Shown here: piece by piece, positions 54,471 through 64,000 of the stretch
Numbering within the stretch: the stretch's first letter is position 1
Layout: every line of letters begins with the position of its first letter
Notes under the pieces: generated by a model
Seen by the model: the letters and a program-made list of their open reading frames with translations, nothing else
Told to the model about the DNA's origin: nothing
The model's database searches: none
Made by a program: the position numbers and the translations under genes
Assembly (NCBI GenBank): GCA_963978905.1
Contig: OZ022256.1
Location: 37,744,001 to 37,808,000 of the forward strand
DNA length: 64,000 nt
Direction of reading: 5' to 3'
Source: Trichostrongylus colubriformis
Lineage: Eukaryota; Nematoda; Chromadorea; Rhabditida; Trichostrongylidae

Positions 54471-57400
54471 AGGAAGAAAAAAAAATAGCAGAAATTTGTT
54501 TCTAGTGGTACCCTTCATGCTTTGCTATTTGCCAATAACCACCTGCAGTTGGAGGGGGGGGGGGTTACGACGAAAATGTTTCATGAATTACTTATGCTTA
54601 CATGATATCCGAACGCTAGAATAGATGATAAGGAATGGTCTGTATTGTTCATTATCAGAGGGAAAATAGTTGTTTCTTCAACATCTGTACCCGATCCCTT
54701 CGAATTTCGAGAAGCAGTATAGTAGCTACTTTTTTCTGCTATTCGTACGACATTTGTACGAAAGTTCAGCTCGTGCTCATTTCGGATAAATCGTAGTCAT
54801 TCACAGTTCAGCTTGCTCATAGTACAGATTAAATATGTCTCAGATAGTGATAAAATGAGTAGCTGTGTATAGATTGTCAGCCAGTTCTTCCCACACGCGT
54901 CCGACGAGTGAAATTGGAACGATGTCCCATGCAGTTCAGAAGTAAGGTTTGCATAAAAATTCGGAATTAGCATGAACACGTTCACTATAAAATCGTTCGA
55001 CGTAGAAGATGAATAAACGTCGTTTTGTACGGCTCACGAATCCTAACATTGACACCGTCGAGAGCCTGCATACCATGCTCCAAACAATGGTAGGTGAATT
55101 CGAGCGGATTCCCTTGTTTTGTCCATAGCTACATACTTCCACTACTCCTCAAGTTATACAAAGCCCTGAAAAGAGAAACTATATAAAATAAAGCAGGTAG
55201 TACAAAACAGACTCATGCATTTTCATTTCAATACTCCACACAGATTTCTTCCACGTTTGTTCTTCAATTGAAATTTTGGTTTGTTCTTCATTGATCGCAA
55301 AAGCGCTGCTTTTATACTTTGCTGATTTTTTATTCGTCACTGCAAGTTAGAGTCCTGATGAGTCTCAAAGTAAACCTGCTGAGGAATTACGCGATTAGTT
55401 CCCGCGAAATGCCTGTTCATTACAAAATTTCCACACTGTTTACACTTCGTTTCAGCTTTCGTCTCAAAGACGGTATATTCAGCACTTGAAGTGAACGTGA
55501 TATGAGGAGTCATGCCGAAAGTTTTCGAGATGTGGCCAAGGTAAGATCTGCTGAAGGTGAATGGCGCTGTAAGAATCTTTCCCATGCACATAGAAGGCTA
55601 ACAGACAGGCTGATGTTGTTCACACGTTGTTTAGAGGCCCAAAACTCACTTCGAAAGCGATCGACATGAAAATCGGGTTGGGAATTTACATAAAAGTACA
55701 GGCGAACTTTGAGCCATCGAGGAATATGGCACTTACGCTAACGCCGTAAACAGGGATTTTGCTCCACCTTTTGTTTTAAGCAGATTACCCGCGCAAAGTA
55801 TCCTTGGGCCGCGGTCATACTTTTCGGTGCCGGCGGCAGGGCGTGGCTGCGTAACTCTTCCTCTCCGCCTATGCCCCTGCCTCCTTGCCTCCGTCATCTC
55901 TCCGCCTCCCCCGTGCCACTCTCTCTCGCTGCCTGTAAACGAAGCCACCCCTGTCGGCGGTGGGTATGACTGCGGCCTTAGCAGGTAGGAGGGAACTATG
56001 CAAACCAATGATGCGTGCTGAGGATGTTCATTACATGTAGCCGTCATTTATTTGCGGGCGTCGGAGCGTTGCTGCCCTGTCCAGGTAGAGTAGGTGCCCC
56101 AGTTTTCACGTTTTCGGCCATTTGTTATTCGGCCCATTGGGATGCGTCTGCAACAGCTAACCAATCTGCCACACCTACTTCCTCTTACTATCACTCGCTG
56201 CGGAGCCTTCCATCGCAAAACGCCCCAAACGCTTTTATGTGGACACCAGCTTCCCTTTATGATACCTGTTTGTCCTTCAAGAAACCACAGAAGCTTTCAA
56301 CACAGGCTTTAAAGAATAGCTGATTGACCGGGTCTCAAAAGAGCAATTCGAATGTGATGCCAGTGGTCGTAGTATGATTCACCAGTGCACAGAGGTACCG
56401 CAAAAAGTGAGAATATGAATCTCATTTGAAAGACGTTATGAGCGATACATGCAGAATGGCAGCGACGTATATGAATGCAACGTTATACATGATATGTTGA
56501 ATGTGATTCCTTGTCAAAGGTGACGATTGACGATTGGTTAGCATCCTGATCGTCTATAGGTGCCGGCGCAGCAATCTTCAAGATCACTCTTCCTCTGAGC
56601 CAGTCTATTGATTGTTCGTTTAGAACACACTCACAGGTGTACGATTGGGTAATGCTCAAGTAAATCACAACCAAGAGTGAATCTTTTCACATAGCGTGCA
56701 GATGCAAGTAAAAATAACTATTTCTTCTTTTGTAAAGCCCTAGGTTCTTAGTTTTTTTTCGTTTTCATCCCACTTTTCTATTTTGCTCTCATCTTTTTTC
56801 GTTGCTTCCAACATATCTTATCACGAGCTACGGAGGCTATTCAGCAATTGAAGCCCCAGCGGGTTTGAGAAACGTCGAGCAGCCCTCGAGTCTTTTTTAT
56901 CGAGTCGACTGCACCTTGTGTTGGGTCGTGTCGCTTACAGTGAATGCTATATTCGTGATCAGGATCAACAGCTACCCGTATTACCGTATTCCATCTAAAT
57001 TGTTCTTGCGTAAAGTATTCGATTTTTGGGGTTGGATCAAATTTTATAGATCCCCTCTTTAACAACACTGCTGATCGTATGGAAGCTCGGAGCCTGTTGG
57101 AAAAAGATTAAGGGACGATTTTGATCTCCGCCACACGTACTATAAAGTTATCTGTACAAAAACAAAAGAAGTTTACCATTGACTGGACTCACAACTGAAA
57201 TGTGGTAATGATAAGACCCAGTAAACTTCATTTGTTATCGGCTTTCATCGGAATTAATCAAATGCCAAAGGATGGCAGGATCCGATCCAGGAACACCGCA
57301 CAAATCTTGTCTATCCATTCGTAAATTTTGTTCCTCGAAATCTAAAAACGCTGGAAGGCGAGAAATGTCGAACTCGAGGTCGAACTTTGCCTGCTGAATG

Positions 57401-58035
57401 AGAGCATCTTTGGGTGAACTTTAGTACGTTTTCATGGGATTGTTGGTTACATCGACAGGTAGCGAAGTGGTTCATGGAATTTGTGATATACTGCGCCCAT
57501 GGTATGACACAGGGATTGGCTAGATTTCGGAAGGCTGCTTTTCACCGCATGGCAGAGTAATTACAAATATAGTCGTCAAATAGCGCGAGCCAATTCTGGT
57601 GTGTTTCCACCATGAGAGGCATCGAATGCAAGCAGACAGAAATTGTTGTTTTCTGTGTTTTCGGATAAACCAGAAAACCGTCGCTTGTGAGTGGAGCGCT
57701 AAGTCTTTTTATGTGGAAGGTAAAGTACATTTTCACCTACAGCTTGGTACCTGGACGTTTCCAAAAATTGCGAGACATTCAACTAAAAAATCTCAAAAAA
57801 TAGTTGGCGTTTGAAACTGCAAGACTTTCTCGTACGACCTGACATCAACAGCCTATTGCGCACCATTGGAAGAGGACCGGTAACTGGCAAAAAAATCAGG
57901 ACAAGGTTCACCGGGAAAAAACAATTAGCAGCGGATCACTTGGAACGCACCGCACTTTGTGTTTTAAAAACCAAATTGATGCGTGTGGCCAATAACAACG
58001 TCGGCACGTCATGTGTTGAAGTTTGTTTGACTGTA
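54471..58035. other. 3.5 kb without recognisable genes or elements
   Basis: All open frames are short (at most about 104 codons) and unlike known families. A G-run lies at 54556-54565. A compact C/T-rich stretch at 55840-55960 gives low-complexity frames. I see no exon series, terminal repeat or RNA gene. Confidence 0.45.
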
Positions 58036-58538
58036 CAACGTGTCCCAAATTACGGGCGCCAATGTACAGCGATATTTTGTTCGCGTCAGCAGTGTAAATA
58101 GAAAATCAACCCATTCATAATGCAGTCGTATCAGTCCCGCAAGCTTTACGCTGATATCGACGAAAACCAACAGGGTGTCATTATTGAACACATCGCTACT
58201 GAGACCGCCTTACTGGTATCCAAACATCCTATCTGCACGGTGTACCCCACAAGACCTTCTTGGCTTCGATGGATTGCCTTCAGCACTTCAACTAGTGAAA
58301 AATTTTGCATTTGAACAAAATTATGGTGACGTGAGTGTAACCGTTGAAGCAAATGACCGCGAAGGCATTTGAAAGTTCTTAAAATTTCAGAAGTATCATC
58401 AGCTTTACCCGACGCATCCCAGTAGAAGAGGATCGTGTGCATCCACTGAGCAGCAAATGGAAGAAATCGAATAGGCTTATTTGAATAGAGGAATTCACAG
58501 AGACAAGAACTCAGGCGCCCAAAATTCTAGGACACCCT
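58036..58538. mobile_element. Short inverted-repeat element (Tc1-type MITE, tentative)
   Basis: After TA, CAACGTGTCCCAAATTACGG with following GCGCC faces GGCGCCCAAAATTCTAGGAC with ACCCTG at 58514-58538. The tips pair with several mismatches. The right TA is not intact. About 503 bp. Confidence 0.5.
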
Positions 58539-59717
58539 GCAGGTAGCGCACTTACACGTAGGCAGTGCCAGAAAAATGGAAAAGCGGGAACGTCAGGGTT
58601 ACAATGTGGACGGTTGTGGCACGCCAGTGTTTCTCACGAAAAGACGTTTGCCGGAAATGCATAAGATTATATTTTACAAATTATGGCAGGATTATGAAAA
58701 CACAATTACAACTTTCAGGGATTGATCAGGATGTCTTGGAGTAAGCATGTAGCTGATAATACACTCATCGCTGCCCTAAAAACGTGACCAAAAATTTGAA
58801 AAAAAAAATCGCGAAAATATCGGAGTGGATTGCCTCTCCCATCCAGACCAGCTGCCATATCCTTTTCACGTTACTTTATGCTGAACGCCGCAAGCTCAGA
58901 TTTTCAGTTAAGCACTTAATGCATGTCCCAAGTGTTACAGAGGGTCGCTTCGTCATAATCTTCTATGGGTGAAACTTGCATCCTTCGGGGATTACAAAAA
59001 AGAATGACAAAAATGTTTACGGCGCACTCAAATAATAACTACCCGCTCGTCATACACAATATGGTGGTAATTCAGAAATGGCTCAGGCAAAAAATATTCT
59101 TGAGCGTGTAAATAGACCCCCCAGAAATGCTTAGGTGAGCAACTTTTTATAAGATTTTTTCCCTCCACTGCTATGGGGCCGTCATTTCTGAACAGTTTCA
59201 AAGGTTGGAATTCTCCTGCGTACATATCTCTGCAAAATAGTCCACAGATTATGGTTCAACACAATATGAAAAAAAAGTAGACTGGGAGATTATCGTCAGC
59301 GAGCGAGTTTTGGAACTTTGAACTCTCAAGTTTTCCAAACGATATAGTGCAATATGACTGGTGATTGTATTCGAAAAACGCCGTATCTAGAAAGAAAAAA
59401 TATGTAAAATTATGTAAATTTCTATGGCGTACCATGCATTTCTGACAAACAATCTTTTCAGACTGCTGTTATGCCACCGACGGAGCCTAGCAATGGGTAG
59501 GTTCTGTAGTACCGTTTTCCATTTTGTATGGATTATTGAAAATTGTCTTTTTTACTGTGTCGATTAGTAGCAGTCCTTGTTGAAGTTGGAGAGCCTTGTC
59601 GTACGATCCGAAACATCTCTGGCCATGCCACTCACATTCTTCCTGGTCAACTCCGTTTCCCAATTGGAGTTCCTCATGAACAGTTCCTCCCATATCGACG
59701 TCTAGCGTTGCTCACAG
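58539..59717. other. No gene recognised
   Basis: No supported feature. Confidence 0.4.
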
Positions 59718-60148
59718 TGCTTTTAAAGGATTCGTCCACGGAGAAACGAGTATCTTTGTTATCCACACGTTGTATTTGCCTAATAAGGGCCGCATGCAAA
59801 ATTTCACGCGAAGAAGTGAGGATTCGGCTACGATACAGCTCCCCAATTTTTTGGCCGGATGGGCGGGGTTTCCGAGCAAGTGCCCACCTTGTCATCATCC
59901 GTGGTCAGAGACACACTGTAGGGTCAAAAGGTTACGTAGACAGTCCCACTCTTCGTTCTCAACAGCGACGAACAAGGGGACGGGCTTTCACTTGGAGGCC
60001 CAGCCTACCCAGCCGAGAATTTGGGGAGCTGTATCTAAGCCGAATTCTCAATTTTCGCGTGAAACTTTGCATGCGGCCGTTGTTAGGCAAATACAACATA
60101 AATATATCGGTCACGAAACTCATTTTCCATGAACCATTCCTTTAAGCT
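59718..60148. mobile_element. Palindromic MITE, family 2 copy b, 5' of gene C
   Basis: Tips CTTTTAAAGGA and TCCTTTAAG, arms of about 200 bp with TTGTATTTGCCTAATAAGGG, CCGCATGCAAAATTTCACGC and GATACAGCTCCCCAA mirrored in the right arm. It ends 309 bp before the first recognised exon of gene C. Long plus frames here (59543-60145) are by-products. Confidence 0.87.
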
Positions 60149-60457
60149 GCAATCACTACTCCTCCATCAATGCTAGAAAGAATCATTGTTTTGCCAGTGG
60201 CGCATGTTGCTCTAACATGCAGTCGTTTTCTGCTTAGCTACGGTCAATGCTTGGAGACGGGGAGCATGTGCGCGGTATTGCGATTTAGACCAGAGGTATG
60301 AAATCGCCTATGACTCTTTAGAATAGGGCTTGTCGAACAGGAAGAATCGATTAGGCTTCATGACAAGGGAGTGCGCTCATTACTCTCAGAACGTGTACTA
60401 GGAAATCTTTATTTACATATGTACATCCATTGCACGCTGCCTTTATGTGAAATTTAG

Positions 60458-63400
60458 GACGTTGTCTACTCTAAACCAGAGAAAATCACCATGGCGCTCC
60501 ATATGGATTTCTATTGGGATGCAATTTATAGTGGGGGTCCAGACGTCGATCTATTATATGTCCATGTGGCCATATCTCAGCAACGTAAGTGCCATTACTT
60601 GTCAGTTCCAAGTCATTTTGAACAGTTGGTGGGCGTTATCAGTCTTCTGCGTGTTTTTGTTTCAAGGAATATTCAGGAAGAATTATGACAGTTCAGAACA
60701 TTTGCGCGTCAATAGTTCGGTCCACGATGTAGAGGCTGTACCTAGGCCGCGGCTCAAGATTGAGTCATCAGACACGTAGAGCTCATGCAGAGTGACTCAA
60801 ATCCTTTTGATCGGCAGCCTACCTTTGATGAAAATTGACCAGTTGTTGCTTCTCGTCGCTCTCCCAACACCATCTCTCCCTCGCCTATTTTATACGATTT
60901 CGCACCGCATAATAACTTAAATCGAAGATTGCTAAAGAATTTGCACTGAGGGTGTGAGATGGCCTTGTTTTGCTTCTAGGTATCCGTGAAAAGAGCCTGT
61001 AACTCTGACATCTTCCTCCTCAGATGAAGAGCGACATCCCTGAAGACTGATCTATACTATGGTGTACCGTTTTTCATTACAGGTTGATAAAACAGCAACG
61101 GTCGATTTCCTGGGATGGGTAATCGCTGCATGCAGTCTTGGATGTTCAGTTGTGAGTCTTTGTGAAACTGAAGGGGTATCAGACGTTTTCTCTTCTTCGA
61201 TTCCTCGCAAGTGAAATACAGGAGTAATGTTCGAGGTGTGCTTTCCTATAGAGGTCGGAGCGAATACACGACAATTTGCATTTCGTAGTGGATTTAGCAT
61301 TGGCTATATGCAATACGTAAAGAAGTGCAAGTACTCCAGCATGTTCACTGCCCTGCATGCGCGGGTGTGATACCCTGTTCACTGGCATCCTGATTGCCTA
61401 ACTGCTCCACTGCAGAGACTGTAACTAAATCATTCAATCTCTGCTCGCAGGATAAAGGGCATAATTTTTATCATTATGGGAGGTCCACGGATTTCTTAAA
61501 ATCTCTGAAGACTCTTCTAAAGAAGAAGTCGCCCATTCAAAAAAATTAAACTTGCGTTTCCGTCACAAATCTCTATCACTCAAATACCCTAATCATTGCT
61601 CGCCTGTGTTTCCATTCGTTGACGATATTTTGTTCGAGCACTATCCACAAAAGCACAAAGCTCTCTCCTAAGAAGCAGAACAGCATTTTCTTCTTTTCAG
61701 GCGAATCCGCTCTTCGGGTATTGGAACCAAAAAACGATGTCCATCAAGGCTCCAGTTGTTGTGGGAATGATAATGATGATTATCGGTATATCAAAGTTCA
61801 AGTTGATGGCATCAAACGCGCACACCCGAAGCATCACCAATTTATTAGAAAGATTTATTTGACATCCTCTTTCATTGAAGGGGTTCTGTTAAGAATCCGA
61901 TTCTGATTTTTATGTTAGGTATCTTTCGAGGAATCATGGGGATCAGCGGAACATTTTTTCTCTGAAAATACTGTGCATAGTGTATGTATAAAAATCCTGT
62001 ACGCTCGAAAATGCTATACATACTACATGTCGTATAACGGTGTCAGCTACTCTTCCGCACCGTTATTGTTCGTCTTGCCACCTTAGAAGCAATTCAGTAA
62101 GAGATGTAATTGAAGGACACAGAATAATTCACCTTTTTTAAGTACCATTTGAGTTTCGTCTCATAGTGAAAAAGCGAGTTTCCGCACTGTCTACACGTAG
62201 AACGTCAATTAATGCAACAATTCAAGGCTATCATATGCAATCTCTAAGGTGGGAATATTCATGCCGTATTTTTCGATGATGATGCATCCGGCGCGGCAGA
62301 AATCGTGAAGAGAGAAAGCTCTGTTTCTATTATGCTTCTTGTCGAAAAATACCACAAGAGGGATGACAAAAAATGGCGTGCGCTTATCAAGGGTATTCCA
62401 AAGTCCATACAGATGGCGGAATTGGCAAAGGGGGCTCCCTGTAATGTATACAGGGGGTGCCAAAAAAAGTAATTTTGCCCACGGCTCACATCTCCCAATT
62501 ATACAAAACATAGGGAAACGAAAAAATCAAAGTATTGGGGCAAAATATTCCCGAAATATTCCTCTAAAAGCAGAAACAAGCTGAGACTCACTACTTTCAT
62601 TTTCATAAAAATATAGAACCTTTAAGCGGCGCAGTCGGGCTTCGGAATACCCACGGTATCAAGGTCCCCTTAAAACAGTGGAGCCAGGTTCCATGGTAGG
62701 TCTTTTGTGGGAAGCTTCGTAAGGATTGGCCCTTCTGTTCATGGAAGTCACAGAACCCCTGCTGCTTGGATAAGGCTGCTATGATCCGAAGTATCATTTT
62801 CGTGCCCAAATCCGCCTCCGAAGGGGTTACAGGTGTAGGTGCACGTACTGGCTATTGGAAGAAGGGCCCGGAGGAACCCGGAAAAAACGGGATCCTAAAG
62901 AACACCACCCAATATGAATCCCCTTAGGCACCCAGAGTGAACGGACCTCAGCGGGGTTGTGAACGAGGGCGACGAAATTTCGCCCAGTTGAGGTGACACA
63001 TCTTGTTCACTATTTCCTCGTATTTCCTCGCTCCCTTTCCTGCTCGTGCAGAAGGCTGCCACGGAGTATAGTGATAGAGTGAGGTCTGCTCTTGAATCTG
63101 GGGATTGAAGACCTCAACAGAATTCGCTGTAGTTCGACTAAAGTGAGGTGAAAGTGGACGAGACAAAATTACTTTTTTTTGGCACCCCCTGTATAGTATT
63201 TAGAGCCAGCAATTCAAGATTGGTTTTGTTCGCATTTCTATAGTCGTTTTGCAACAACCTAAATTATGATAATTTAGGTCAGGCCATATTTGGTTTACTT
63301 CCAGTATTCGATTCCGGTCAGAAATGGATTATGTTATTTGCAAGATTGATGACAGGCTTCGGAGCAGGTGGTGTCGTGCAGAAAAATTGTTCATCCTTTC

Positions 63401-63559
63401 TTCATGGCATTCCCTAATCCAAATTACATATTTTTAGGAACATTATCGGTATTGAGAGCATATGCGGCCACCGCTTCCACACCTCGTGATCGCCTCCAAG
63501 CTGTTTCATTTGGTACTGCCGGATATGTGCTTGGTCTCTCTTTCGGACCCGCAATACAG
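60458..63559 (+). CDS. MFS transporter, MFSD8/CLN7-like, gene C (five exons, runs toward right edge)
   Basis: Exons: 60458-60584 (NQRKSPWRSIWISIGMQF, helix 1, ending WPYLSN before GTAAGT), 61083-61151 (VDKTATVDFLGWVIAACSLG), 61701-61785 (ANPLFGYWNQKTMSIKAPVV), 63278-63367 (ARLMTGFGAG) and 63438-63559 (GTLSVLRAYAATASTPRDRL ... FGTAGYVLGLSFGPAIQ). Lengths 69, 85, 90, 122 nt and phases match gene B exactly; the first is 127 nt against 118. The product would be a 12-helix, probably lysosomal, transporter; helices 1 to about 5 are covered. The start-codon exon was not identified. The last visible exon ends CAG-GCACGA, so the donor is GC, not GT. The equivalent next exon in gene B is 1.4 kb away, so the rest probably lies beyond 64000. 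The third intron (61786-63277) holds a MITE and a mariner tip. Confidence 0.87.
62451..63191 (+). mobile_element. Tc1-type MITE, family 3, full-length copy in gene C intron
   Basis: Tips CAGGGGGTGCCAAAAAAAGT and exact complement ending GGCACCCCCTG at 63191, flanked by TA (62449-62450, 63192-63193). 741 bp without coding capacity. Two more copies lie at 46893 and 52736 in the opposite orientation. Confidence 0.93.
63222..63262. mobile_element. Solitary mariner tip
   Basis: TTTTGCAACAACCTAAATTA read in reverse is TTTAGGTTGTTGCAAAA, the tip of the mariner type found at 40751. No partner end nearby. It lies just before the acceptor of exon 63278. Confidence 0.6.
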
Positions 63560-63656
63560 GCACGAATCTCTGATTGAAAAGTGTCATCGAGATTTCAGTT
63601 AGCTTCGACTGATTTCTGAAACCATAACAAATTGACTACATTGCCGATTGTTGCCG

Positions 63657-64000
63657 TACTTAAAGGAATACAGGGAAAAACGAGCTTCTCTGTGTTTATG
63701 TTGTATATGCTCAATAAAGGCGGCATGTTTTGGCGCGAAAAAGTTCCGGCTAAAATACAGTTCCCCAAAGTGGCGGCCGAGGGGGCTGGGCCTCGGGGTA
63801 AATACCCGCACCGTCGTCAATCGCTGTCGGAGACTCATAATGGGAACACAAAGTTATGTAAACACCCCCAATCTCCGTCTCCAAGCGAGGCAGACATCGG
63901 GTAGGGCATATACTCTGAGGTCCCGCTCCCGCGGCCATCACTTCGAGAAGCTGTATCTTAGTCAGATTCTCACGTCCCAGCGTGGAACTTTGCATGCAGT
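63657..64000. mobile_element. Palindromic MITE, family 2 copy c, cut by window end
   Basis: It starts ACTTAAAGGAATACAGGGAA and holds TTATGTTGTATATGCTCAAT, GGCGGCATGTTTTGGCGCG and, near the edge, the mirrored CTGTATCTTAGTCAGATTCT and ACTTTGCATGCA. The right arm continues outside. Confidence 0.82.

Noticed and set aside
55733..56047. 104-codon minus-strand ORF
   Set aside because: It is low-complexity and C/T-rich, with no family match or exon neighbours.
59543..60145. 200-codon plus-strand ORF
   Set aside because: It runs through the palindromic MITE at 59718-60148 and has no domain; the GC-rich arms keep frames open by chance.

Overview
This window looks like nuclear DNA of a nematode, most likely a strongylid (hookworm-type, clade V) parasite. 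The basis is the small exons with mostly TTTCAG-like acceptors, some introns of about 45-60 bp next to multi-kilobase ones, and a mobile-element load of RTE, mariner, Tc1-like, hAT, MULE and Penelope-like relics. No rRNA gene, no convincing intact tRNA gene, no CRISPR array and no bacterial-type operon was seen.

Host genes. The only host protein-coding genes I can support belong to one family: major facilitator superfamily proteins resembling lysosomal MFSD8/CLN7. There are three loci. Gene A is on the minus strand (6952 to 6252) and only its first four exons are recognisable. Gene B is on the minus strand (45244 to 32120) and a full set of about 15 exons can be read with phase-consistent junctions; it has one in-frame TAA in the penultimate exon. 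Gene C is on the plus strand (60458 to 63559), has five exons here and probably continues past the right edge. Homologous exons have the same or nearly the same length and phase in all three (118/118/127, 69, 85, 90, 122 nt), so they are duplicates.

Layout. 0.6-1.4 kb: RTE-type reverse transcriptase relic. 3.2-5.7 kb: Tc1-like element with IR/DR ends, split by a mariner. 6.3-7.0 kb: gene A. 7.7-8.5 kb: mariner relic. 8.6-12.7 kb: hAT element with exact 8-bp target duplication. 14.2-16.6 kb: probable second hAT-type element carrying a fold-back repeat. 18.2-19.6 kb: Penelope-like element with GIY-YIG domain. 22.0-24.4 kb: MULE relic with SWIM finger. 27.2-29.2 kb: AT-rich reverse transcriptase relic of a different class. 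29.6-31.05 kb: repeat-rich fold-back element. 32.1-45.2 kb: gene B, whose introns hold a 1.7-kb hAT-type element and a mariner that was itself hit by a fold-back element carrying a tRNA-like insertion. 45.4-60.2 kb: MITEs, a 1.7-kb nested inverted repeat, a palindromic mariner derivative and a mariner relic. 60.5-64 kb: gene C with a Tc1-type MITE in one intron.

Interaction of parts. The MFS genes do not form an operon. The main theme is nested transposition into and around a small duplicated transporter family. One palindromic repeat family lies just 5' of both gene B and gene C and again in gene C. Exon junctions were inferred by reading frame, phase and comparison among the three loci; transcript data were not available.
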